Assembly (NCBI GenBank): GCA_026391755.1
Contig: JAPLDN010000315.1
Span: forward strand, 1 to 17,944
Direction of reading: 5' to 3'
Origin: Bacteroidota bacterium
GTDB taxonomy: Bacteria > Bacteroidota > Bacteroidia > Bacteroidales > FEN-979
DNA: 17,944 nucleotides
Shown here: one piece after another, positions 8,034-14,503 of the stretch
How the letters are laid out: every line of letters starts with the position of its first letter
How positions within the stretch are numbered: position 1 is the first letter of the stretch
The notes under the pieces: generated by a model
Databases searched by the model: none
The model's input: only the letters and a program-made list of their open reading frames with translations
What the model was told of the DNA's origin: nothing
Made by a program: the position numbers and the translations under genes

Positions 8034-10371
8034 TTATAATGCCACGACCCCTCTTGACCCGGAGGTTGCGGAAGCCATGCGTCCATTCCTCGGCGAGGTC
8101 TATGGGAACCCCTCAAGTTCCCACGAATCAGGGATAATTGCAAGGCAGTTCGTTGAGAATGCCAGGCAGGCCCTTGCGATTATGCTTAACGCTCATACCG
8201 ATGAGATCATTTTCACCGGCGGAGGCACTGAAGCAAACAACCTGGCACTGAAAGGATTTGCCTTTGCCCATGCCGGCAAGGGCCGTCATATTATCACGTC
8301 GGCAGTGGAACACCCCGCAGTCAGCGACGTTTGCAGGTTCCTGGGAACTATGGGATTTGAGATAACTTTTTTGCCTGTCGACAGCTTTGGAATGGTCAAT
8401 CCTGATGATTTCAGGAAAGCAATCCGCCCTTCTACTATCCTGGCCAGTATCATGCATGCCAATAATGAAGTGGGGACAATTCAACCGGTTGAAGAGATCG
8501 GCATGATCTGCCGGGAACACGGCATTGCGTTTCATTGTGACGCCGCCCAATCGATCGGGAAGATCCCGGTTGACGTATTGAAGTTGCATGTAGACCTGTT
8601 ATCGGTTGCAGGGCATAAATTCTACGCCCCAAAAGGTGTCGGTGCCCTGTTCTGCCGCAGGGGGATTAAGCTCTGGAAAATGATGCACGGGGCCGATCAT
8701 GAACAGGGACTCAGGGCCGGCACCGAGAATATCATGGGGATTGCAGGAATGGGAAAAGCAGCAGAGATCGTGAACCGGGAACCGGGAGCCAGGAACAGTG
8801 AACAAAATCCCGCATCCCGTATCCCGCATCCAATTCAAACCCTCCGTGACCGCCTGCATGAAGGCATTGCAAACGTTTTCCAAGAGATCCGCCTTAACGG
8901 CCATCCTGAACACAGCTTACCCAACACCCTTAGCCTGGGCTTCAGAAACAGGGATGCTTCGGTACTGCTGAATGAATGGAAAGGATTGGCGGCTTCGGCA
9001 GGCGCAGCCTGCCATGCAGGGCTTGAAACCATTTCGGCCGTGCTCATGGCCATGAATGTACCAAGGGACTATGCCCTGGGAACCATAAGGTTTTCTTTAG
9101 GCAGGATGAGTACATCAGAAGAAATTGACAGGGCGGTGGAGATCATTTCAGGCAGGCAAATTCAAGGCGTCATTTTCAATAGCAACAGGCAGAAGCCCGA
9201 GACTGGTTTTTCACCTGAAAACAAACCAGCAGAGGTTTATGAAACCAAAAGCCCATCCGCAGTTAAAAAAGAAACCGGCTTACCATTAGAGAGCAAACCC
9301 GCCAGCGGAGCTGAAACCGGAATGTCATCCGCAGTCACATTAAAAGAAATACGGCTGACCGAATATACGCATGCACTGGGATGCGCCTGCAAGATCAAGC
9401 CCCGGGTGCTTGAAAAGATACTGAAAAATATTCGGCCTGCAATTGGGAAAAATGTTCTGGTTGGGACCGAAACCTCTGATGATGCTGCTGTTTTTCTTTT
9501 CAGTGAGGAGAAAGCCCTTGTCCAGACTGTAGATTTCATTCCTCCGGTAGTTGACGACCCATACCATTATGGCGCAATCGCCGCCGCCAACGCTCTCAGT
9601 GACATATGGGCGATGGGAGGGACTCCTCTTTTCGCTTTGAGCATAGTTGCTTTCCCTGAAAATAAGATACCGTTTGAAGTACTTCAGAGTATCATCCTCG
9701 GGGCCACAGAAAAAGCGGCCGAAGCGGGTATTTCAATCATCGGCGGACACAGCATAGAGGATGAAGAACCGAAGTTCGGCCTGGTTGTCAGCGGGGAGAT
9801 ACACCCACTTAAGATCTGGAGAAATTCAACTCCCCGCGCCGGGGATGCGCTGATCCTTACCAAACCACTGGGGACAGGCATCATCAGCACTGCGGTCAAA
9901 AGAGGTTATGCAAGCAGGGAAGCGGCAGAGGAAGCAATAGCGATCATGTCGGCCCTGAATAAAAGGCCTGCCGAACTTCTTAAGCAATTCGATGTGCACG
10001 CCTGCACCGATGTGACGGGATTCGGCCTTCTCGGGCATCTGAAAGAAATGCTCTCGGCCGGTGGACTCAGCGCTGAGATCGGCTGGGAAAAAGTTCCCTT
10101 ACTTTCTTCGGCCTGGGATTACGCGGTGGCCGGCATGATACCCGGCGGAACGATAAACAACCTCGAATTTGTAAGCAGCATGCTGGATTGCGCTCCTTCG
10201 GTCCCTGAAATGGTAAAAGTCCTTCTTGCCGATGCCCAGACCTCGGGAGGCCTGCTGGTCGCATTGCCTCAGGAGCAGGCAGTCTTGGCATGCTCGGTTC
10301 TCGCTGCTGAAGGTATGGCCTCGGTTATAGGAAGGATAATCCCCGGGAATAACAGGATAATAGTTGTTTAA
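8014..10371 (+). CDS. selD: Fusion: NifS-like cysteine desulfurase / selenide, water dikinase SelD
   Basis: A 785-residue protein made of two complete enzymes. Residues 1 to about 390 are a class V PLP enzyme: YLDYNATTPLDPEV at the N-terminus, TGGGTEANNLALKG, MHANNEVGTIQP, CDAAQSIGK, Lys202 in AGHKFYAPKG as Schiff-base lysine, and Cys333 in SAGAACHAG as the persulfide/perselenide cysteine. Residues about 446-785 are SelD (E. coli 347 aa): LTEYTHALGCACK with Cys457, Cys459 and Lys460 aligning to the E. coli C17/C19/K20 site, then DDAAVF, GGHSIEDEEPKFGLVVSGE, CTDVTGFGLLGHL and ADAQTSGGL. The site-17 equivalent is Cys (TGC), not Sec. The reaction chain would be amino-acid selenium to selenide, then ATP-dependent selenophosphate for MnmH. 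ATG 8014 lies inside mnmH (20-nt overlap). Two oddities: an in-frame heptamer array (residues 254-274) and a duplicated 24-residue linker repeat. NifS-like/SelD fusions have, as I recall, been reported elsewhere but are uncommon. Confidence 0.95.
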   Translation: MRPVYLDYNATTPLDPEVAEAMRPFLGEVYGNPSSSHESGIIARQFVENARQALAIMLNAHTDEIIFTGGGTEANNLALKGFAFAHAGKGRHIITSAVEHPAVSDVCRFLGTMGFEITFLPVDSFGMVNPDDFRKAIRPSTILASIMHANNEVGTIQPVEEIGMICREHGIAFHCDAAQSIGKIPVDVLKLHVDLLSVAGHKFYAPKGVGALFCRRGIKLWKMMHGADHEQGLRAGTENIMGIAGMGKAAEIVNREPGARNSEQNPASRIPHPIQTLRDRLHEGIANVFQEIRLNGHPEHSLPNTLSLGFRNRDASVLLNEWKGLAASAGAACHAGLETISAVLMAMNVPRDYALGTIRFSLGRMSTSEEIDRAVEIISGRQIQGVIFNSNRQKPETGFSPENKPAEVYETKSPSAVKKETGLPLESKPASGAETGMSSAVTLKEIRLTEYTHALGCACKIKPRVLEKILKNIRPAIGKNVLVGTETSDDAAVFLFSEEKALVQTVDFIPPVVDDPYHYGAIAAANALSDIWAMGGTPLFALSIVAFPENKIPFEVLQSIILGATEKAAEAGISIIGGHSIEDEEPKFGLVVSGEIHPLKIWRNSTPRAGDALILTKPLGTGIISTAVKRGYASREAAEEAIAIMSALNKRPAELLKQFDVHACTDVTGFGLLGHLKEMLSAGGLSAEIGWEKVPLLSSAWDYAVAGMIPGGTINNLEFVSSMLDCAPSVPEMVKVLLADAQTSGGLLVALPQEQAVLACSVLAAEGMASVIGRIIPGNNRIIVV
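8772..8834 (+). repeat. In-frame heptamer array inside the cysteine desulfurase domain
   Basis: Nine consecutive 7-base units: GAACCGG, GAACCGG, GAGCCAG, GAACAGT, GAACAAA, ATCCCGC, ATCCCGT, ATCCCGC, ATCCAAT. The first five are one type; the last four are roughly its complement (GCGGGAT on the other strand). Total length 63 bases = 21 codons, so the reading frame is kept. It encodes residues 254-274 (low-complexity Arg/Asn/Pro/Ser-rich), between the MGKAAEIV helix and TLRDRL, a region that in other NifS proteins is a short helical connector. Confidence 0.85.
9193..9336 (+). repeat. Two tandem 72-base repeats in the NifS-SelD linker
   Basis: Bases 9193-9264 and 9265-9336 encode two aligned 24-residue segments that share ETG at the start, KPA in the middle, ET towards the end and a closing SAV. 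About half the residues are identical, and the DNA is also visibly related (both end in catccgcagt). The repeats are rich in Pro, Ser, Glu, Lys and Thr and form most of the flexible linker between the two enzyme domains. Confidence 0.75.
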
Positions 10372-10373
10372 GT

Positions 10374-12209
10374 CTACATCCCAAGCAGGGCATCAAGCAG
10401 TTTTGTGTCGCTGATCTTAACTACCGGGTAGATCCTCTGACGGCTGTCGACATAGGGTGACTGACCGTAAAACCAATTGAGAATCGCCTGGGGTGATTTG
10501 GCAAATATTGTATCCGAGGCTTTCTTTGCTTCAAAATCCTTGCGCAGTAAGGGGTTTTCGCCCAGCATTTTTGACGCCATTTGTTCAAGCACATAATTCT
10601 CAGCATACTCTTTCTGCTCGAAAACAGCATCAAAATAGCCCCAGTAAAGCATAGAACCGTTGCCTTTCGGCTCAAGAAAATGAGGAATGATTCGTCCGCA
10701 CTGCTGGCTTAAAGTGACAACAGCCGACCCCTTTGGTATCAGGCGGGTTTCGGTGATCTCGTCATACTCAATATTGGTAAGGGCATGGTGGCCTTCGTAA
10801 GGAGCCTGCTGCCATTTCGGGTTCCTGAATTTATATGACTGTATGCTGATGACCGTGTCCCTGGTGATCCTGTGTATAGCGGCCCCGTGAAGTACCAGCC
10901 TTGAGATGACCCCTTCCCATTCAACAGGAATGATGTAGGCCAGGGGCAGGCTCACGCTTATAACAGGCTTGGCAGTGGAGAAATAGGGAATTTTAAAGGT
11001 GGCCGGGGTATGGCTGTATTGTATCCACTCCCCCCCGCTGATCTCACTTTTAACCGCCTTGTACTCAAACCCCTGGAAATCCAGGAATACGCTGTCGGTC
11101 ATGCTGGTCTCGAACTGCAGCGGAAAGGGCTTTTTTAAGAAATCCCCCGATTCGAGGAAACGATCGGCTTCCTGTTCAAGCATCTGAAGATGTTTCCCCT
11201 CCTTCTGTAATATCTCGATGCATGTTTTTATACATTCATATGTCCCTTCTACCCTCTTATCGTAAGGTTTCAGCATATGTGTCTCTATCAGAAGGCCAGG
11301 CCTGTTTCTCAAAGCCGTATATCCCTGTGATAGCATAGGTGGCGCAACACTGCTGATAAGCCCGCTTTTGGGATCATGCCATCTGCGGAAATTAACATAA
11401 GGAAAGGCAGGGAATCCACTGCTCATAAGATGATCCTTCATTTCAGGGATAAACCGGTCATTGGCCCATCCTGTTAACCCTTCATCCATATCGCCGAAGA
11501 CTTCCATCATATAGGTGAGTACATATTGATAATCAGCACCGTCGGTGGTATGACTGTCAATAAATAATTCGGGCATCCAGTGATTGAAAAGTTTAAGCCA
11601 GGCATGCATCTCGGGAGTTTCTGCTTTAAGATAATCCCTGTTCAGGTTCAGGTTGTTTGCATTGACCCTCCACCCCATCTCCCTGGGCCCGTTCTGATTG
11701 ATACGGTTGTATGGCCCGAAACGCTCATGGCCGTCAACATTGAAAATCGGTATAAAAACAATGGAAACACCGTCGAGCAGGCTTTTCAGACTGGCAATAT
11801 TGGTTTTATGCCCGTAAACCGATGTGTTATGAACCGTATTTGCCGGATGGCCTAGCACGATATCCCTTACCAGCATAAGGCCGGCATCTTTCCCTTCGCT
11901 CTCGCCAGGATGAATACAGGCCTGCAGCAACAGTATCACCCGGCCTTTTTTCCGTATGGCAGAGGGGTCGGTAAGGCCTTCTTTATCAATGATAAGCAAA
12001 GGCAGATCCCTGCCCTGGGCGCTTTTCCCAAAACCCGTATAATGAACCATAACCGAAGCCTTAGCCAGCCTTTTGCAGAAATCTATGGTTTGTTCATATC
12101 TTGGAGTCTCTGTCCCTCCCGAGCGTTCGTACCAGGTTTGCCAGTCCTGCTGCGTAAAACCGGAAGAACCGGTCAGAATTAAGATCAGGCAAAGTATTAT
12201 TTGTTTCAT
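10374..12209 (-). CDS. Exported M14-family zinc carboxypeptidase
   Basis: A 611-residue protein. The N-terminus MKQIILCLILILTGSSGFTQ is a signal peptide, so it is likely periplasmic or secreted. The M14 catalytic domain runs from about residue 40 to 340. Zinc ligands are H100 and E103 in QACIHPGESEG and H220 in FIDSHTTDGADYQ. Substrate-binding residues N190 and R191 sit in NLNLNRDY, and the general-base Glu is E309 in GLLIETHML. The family cleaves C-terminal amino acids from peptides, sometimes from cell-wall peptides. The remaining ~270 residues are a C-terminal region common in Bacteroidota M14 proteins and without a motif I can name. The stop codon is only two bases from the stop of the convergent nifS-selD gene, with no terminator between. 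A minus-strand -7 box lies at 12229-12236. Substrate and physiological role are not evident. Confidence 0.92.
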   Translation of the reverse strand: MKQIILCLILILTGSSGFTQQDWQTWYERSGGTETPRYEQTIDFCKRLAKASVMVHYTGFGKSAQGRDLPLLIIDKEGLTDPSAIRKKGRVILLLQACIHPGESEGKDAGLMLVRDIVLGHPANTVHNTSVYGHKTNIASLKSLLDGVSIVFIPIFNVDGHERFGPYNRINQNGPREMGWRVNANNLNLNRDYLKAETPEMHAWLKLFNHWMPELFIDSHTTDGADYQYVLTYMMEVFGDMDEGLTGWANDRFIPEMKDHLMSSGFPAFPYVNFRRWHDPKSGLISSVAPPMLSQGYTALRNRPGLLIETHMLKPYDKRVEGTYECIKTCIEILQKEGKHLQMLEQEADRFLESGDFLKKPFPLQFETSMTDSVFLDFQGFEYKAVKSEISGGEWIQYSHTPATFKIPYFSTAKPVISVSLPLAYIIPVEWEGVISRLVLHGAAIHRITRDTVISIQSYKFRNPKWQQAPYEGHHALTNIEYDEITETRLIPKGSAVVTLSQQCGRIIPHFLEPKGNGSMLYWGYFDAVFEQKEYAENYVLEQMASKMLGENPLLRKDFEAKKASDTIFAKSPQAILNWFYGQSPYVDSRQRIYPVVKISDTKLLDALLGM

Positions 12210-12228
12210 TGTCCGTATTTTCTGTCTT

Positions 12229-12236
12229 CAAATGTA
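12229..12236 (-). promoter_or_regulatory. Candidate -7 box for the M14 peptidase gene
   Basis: On the minus strand this reads TACATTTG, a match to TAnnTTTG, about 20 bases before the start codon at 12209. The -33 region is weak. A short inverted repeat (tcacag 12242-12247, ctgtga 12262-12267) covers the -15 to -40 zone and could be a binding site, but this is speculative. Confidence 0.4.
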
Positions 12237-12286
12237 CTAATTCACAGTGAACCTGCGAAGCCTGTGATCCCATGCTTTAATAGGGT

Positions 12287-12322
12287 ATTAAGAAACTTTT
12301 TGTAAGTGTTTTGTTTCTTAAT
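12287..12322 (+). promoter_or_regulatory. 10-bp inverted repeat, candidate TetR operator
   Basis: Perfect arms attaagaaac (12287-12296) and gtttcttaat (12313-12322) are separated by 16 bases. The right arm overlaps the TTTG (-33) element of the promoter for the TetR-family gene. TetR proteins bind palindromes near their own promoters, so an autorepression site is a natural reading. The span (36 bp) is longer than the commonest TetR operators. The stem has only two G-C pairs and no adjacent T tract follows, so a terminator is less likely. Confidence 0.5.
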
Positions 12323-12342
12323 TCCGGAATTTCCTATCTTTG
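12310..12342 (+). promoter_or_regulatory. Bacteroidota-type promoter of the tetR-tolC unit
   Basis: TTTG at 12310-12313 and TATCTTTG at 12335-12342 are 21 bases apart, a good match to the -33/-7 arrangement of the Bacteroidota primary sigma factor. The start codon follows 39 bases after the -7 box. This is the best promoter in the window. The 172-base gap 12210-12381 also holds the M14 promoter and the inverted repeat. Confidence 0.65.
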
Positions 12343-12381
12343 CAGATTCATAACAGCCTTATTAATAACCAGGTCTGATCC

Positions 12382-12996
12382 ATGGATAACACACTGAAAG
12401 ACATACTGGAGAGGGTAAGAGAACTTTTCTATAAATACGGTGTCAGGTCGGTCTCCATAGATGATATTTGCAGGGATCTGGGCTTTTCCAAGAAGAAATT
12501 TTACGAGTATGTTTCAAGCAAGCAGGAACTTGTTGGCAAGTTGCTTGAATTTGAGCGCAGGAATTTTGAAGTTATTTTTGACCAGTATGATTTTGAAGGG
12601 ATTAATGCAATTGATATTCTTCTCATCGTAAGCAAGGAGTTAGGGGAGCATTTCAGGGATATAAGCCCTTCAATGACCTTTGACCTGAAAAAATACTTTC
12701 CCGAGATCTATCATAAGCATATGGATGACCGGATTGAATTTATTTTTCAGAAAATCCAGGTAAACCTCACCAAGGGAATAGCTCAGGGCATGTACCGGAC
12801 CGATCTGAGTGTTGAACTGGTTGCCCGCTTATATATCCGAAGGCTGATGGATCTTCATAATCCCGAGTTCTTCCCCGCCGAGAAGTTCTCATTCAGAACC
12901 CTGTTTGATGTAATGATCGATAACTTCATCCGCGGTATAGCTACTGAAGCGGGACTTGCCTATTATGAAGCAAAAAAAATCAATTTGAACTTATAA
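12382..12996 (+). CDS. TetR/AcrR-family transcriptional regulator
   Basis: A 204-residue protein of normal TetR size. The N-terminal helix-turn-helix (about residues 8-52) reads DILERVRELFYKYGVRSVSI, then DDICRDLGFSKKKFYEYVSSKQELV, with the FYEYVSSK recognition-helix end typical of the family. The C-terminal ligand/dimer domain is not conserved enough to suggest an inducer. It lies 16 bases upstream of a TolC-type channel gene in the same direction, as usual for regulators of tripartite efflux pumps. It probably represses its own promoter through the inverted repeat at 12287-12322, and so also tolC. Whether it also controls the RND permease, which is on the other strand, cannot be told. Confidence 0.93.
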   Translation: MDNTLKDILERVRELFYKYGVRSVSIDDICRDLGFSKKKFYEYVSSKQELVGKLLEFERRNFEVIFDQYDFEGINAIDILLIVSKELGEHFRDISPSMTFDLKKYFPEIYHKHMDDRIEFIFQKIQVNLTKGIAQGMYRTDLSVELVARLYIRRLMDLHNPEFFPAEKFSFRTLFDVMIDNFIRGIATEAGLAYYEAKKINLNL

Positions 12997-13012
12997 AAAA
13001 TTCGTCTAAACC

Positions 13013-14374
13013 ATGGGTTCCTTTTTCAATAAAATGTTTTGTAGTGTATTGCTGTTACTGCCTTTTCAATCTATTTCCCTCACTGCTCAAAACCAGGTTA
13101 AACAAACCGTATCCTTTACTCTTCAGCAGGCACAGGATTATGCTTATGAGAATAATTATGACCTGAAGAATTCTGCGACCGATGTGAAGATTGCAGGTAA
13201 GATGGTCAAACAGAATACTGCCATCGGACTGCCGCAGGTGAACGGCGAAATGGATTATATGGACTATATTGACATCCCGACAATGCTCATCCCTGGTGAA
13301 TTTATTGGTCAGCCGGGAACTTTGTTTCCATTACAAATGGGAACAAAATATAATTTAACAGCTAAAGCTACATTAACGCAACTTGTTTACAGCGGACAAT
13401 ATCTTGTTGGTTTGCAAACTGCCAAGGCATATTTAGCAACGGCAAAGCAGAAAAACCTGAAAGACAAGGTGGACATCCGTGACCAGGTAGCCAATGCTTA
13501 TTATATGCTACTTGTTACTGATGAAGCGATCAAGATACTGGATTCTACCTATGTTGTTGTCAGCAGGCTTGTTGTAGAAGCTCGTAAAGCCCAGGAACAG
13601 GGTCTTATTGAAGATATAGATGTGGACCAGGCCGATCTGAACCGGTCGAACCTGGAAGCCCAGCTTACAGATGCCAGGAGCAGCAGGAATGTTGCTTATG
13701 CTAATCTGAAGTTTGTTGTCGGGCTGAAAGACAACCAGGAAATGACCCTGACGAATGATCTGAATTACTTCCTCGCCCAGGTTGACCGTGATGCTTTGAT
13801 CAACCAGCCATTTGATTATCAGCATAACATCGATTACACCCTGTTGAAAAAGTCAGATTATCTTACCTTGATGCAGTTCAAACTTGCAAAAACCGCATAT
13901 CATCCCACTTTAGCTGGTTTTTTGGGTATTTCAGCCAGTGCTCAGAGAAGTGACTGGAACTTTTTTGAGTCTTACCAGCCGTGGTACAGGACGACAAACT
14001 GGGGTTTACAACTCCAGGTTCCTATCTGGAGCAGCGGGAGCAGGAAATATTCGGTTGACCAGGCCCGTCTGAACGTGGAGAAAACAAAAGTTACTGATGA
14101 GAAGATGAGGGTTGGACTGGAACTCCAGGTAGAGACTGCCAGAAAAGATTTCAGCAATGCTTTTGCGATCTATCAGAACCAGAAAAAAGGTTTTGACATT
14201 GCACTGAAGATCTATACTAAAACCATGACCAAGTACCGCCAGGGACTTGCTTCAAGCACTGATCTTAACCAGCGCTATTCACAGTTTCTGACCGCAAACA
14301 ATAACTACATGCAGTCAATTTTCGGCGTTCTTAGCCAGAAGACGAGGCTGAATAAGCTGCTGGAACAATTCTAG
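13013..14374 (+). CDS. TolC-family outer-membrane efflux channel
   Basis: A 453-residue protein. The N-terminus has a signal peptide (MGSFFNKMFCSVLLLLPF..., cleavage likely near SLTAQ, residues 22-26). The mature protein shows the two-fold OEP layout: FTLQQAQDYAYENNYDLKNS (about 36-55) with an RDQVANAYYMLL helical hairpin near 158-170. The second half contains the strand region WGLQLQVPIWSSGSRK and long coiled-coil helices (VDQARLNVEKTKVTDEKMRV, IALKIYTKTMTKYRQGLASSTDLNQRYSQFL). TolC proteins form trimeric tunnels that join an adaptor and an inner-membrane pump. It is in an operon with the tetR gene (16-base gap). The matching RND permease is encoded convergently downstream, across the heptamer array at 14379-14497. 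Confidence 0.93.
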   Translation: MGSFFNKMFCSVLLLLPFQSISLTAQNQVKQTVSFTLQQAQDYAYENNYDLKNSATDVKIAGKMVKQNTAIGLPQVNGEMDYMDYIDIPTMLIPGEFIGQPGTLFPLQMGTKYNLTAKATLTQLVYSGQYLVGLQTAKAYLATAKQKNLKDKVDIRDQVANAYYMLLVTDEAIKILDSTYVVVSRLVVEARKAQEQGLIEDIDVDQADLNRSNLEAQLTDARSSRNVAYANLKFVVGLKDNQEMTLTNDLNYFLAQVDRDALINQPFDYQHNIDYTLLKKSDYLTLMQFKLAKTAYHPTLAGFLGISASAQRSDWNFFESYQPWYRTTNWGLQLQVPIWSSGSRKYSVDQARLNVEKTKVTDEKMRVGLELQVETARKDFSNAFAIYQNQKKGFDIALKIYTKTMTKYRQGLASSTDLNQRYSQFLTANNNYMQSIFGVLSQKTRLNKLLEQF

Positions 14375-14378
14375 TCAG

Positions 14379-14497
14379 GAGCCATGAGTTGTTAACCGAA
14401 AGCCAAGAGTTGTAAATTGTAAGCCTTGAGCCATGAGTTTTTTCTCATCACTCATCACTCATCACTCATCACTCATCACTCATCACTCATCACTTAA
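14379..14497. repeat. Heptamer array (17 units) between tolC and the RND gene
   Basis: From five bases after the tolC stop the sequence can be cut into 7-base units: GAGCCAT, GAGTTGT, TAACCGA, AAGCCAA, GAGTTGT, AAATTGT, AAGCCTT, GAGCCAT, GAGTTTT, TTCTCAT, then six perfect CACTCAT units (14449-14490) and CACTTAA. The left half is degenerate and of the ATGAGTT type; the right half is perfect and of the complementary ATGAGTG type read on the other strand. At the switch (about 14433-14448) ATGAG and CTCAT flank a T6 run and can pair weakly. No gene is present in this 129-base gap. Confidence 0.85.
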
Positions 14498-14503
14498 CGC
14501 GGG

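Noticed and set aside
8128..8589. Minus-strand ORF of 153 residues inside nifS-selD
   Set aside because: It is the antisense shadow of a strongly conserved desulfurase domain, and shows no recognisable motif.
12242..12267. CRP-like site (tcacag ... ctgtga)
   Set aside because: The half-sites are in the reverse order and spacing for a CRP operator (TGTGA-N6-TCACA). Kept only as a weak inverted repeat in the M14 promoter entry.
14379..14497. CRISPR-like array
   Set aside because: Units are 7 bases with no spacers, so this is a simple tandem repeat. No cas genes are nearby.
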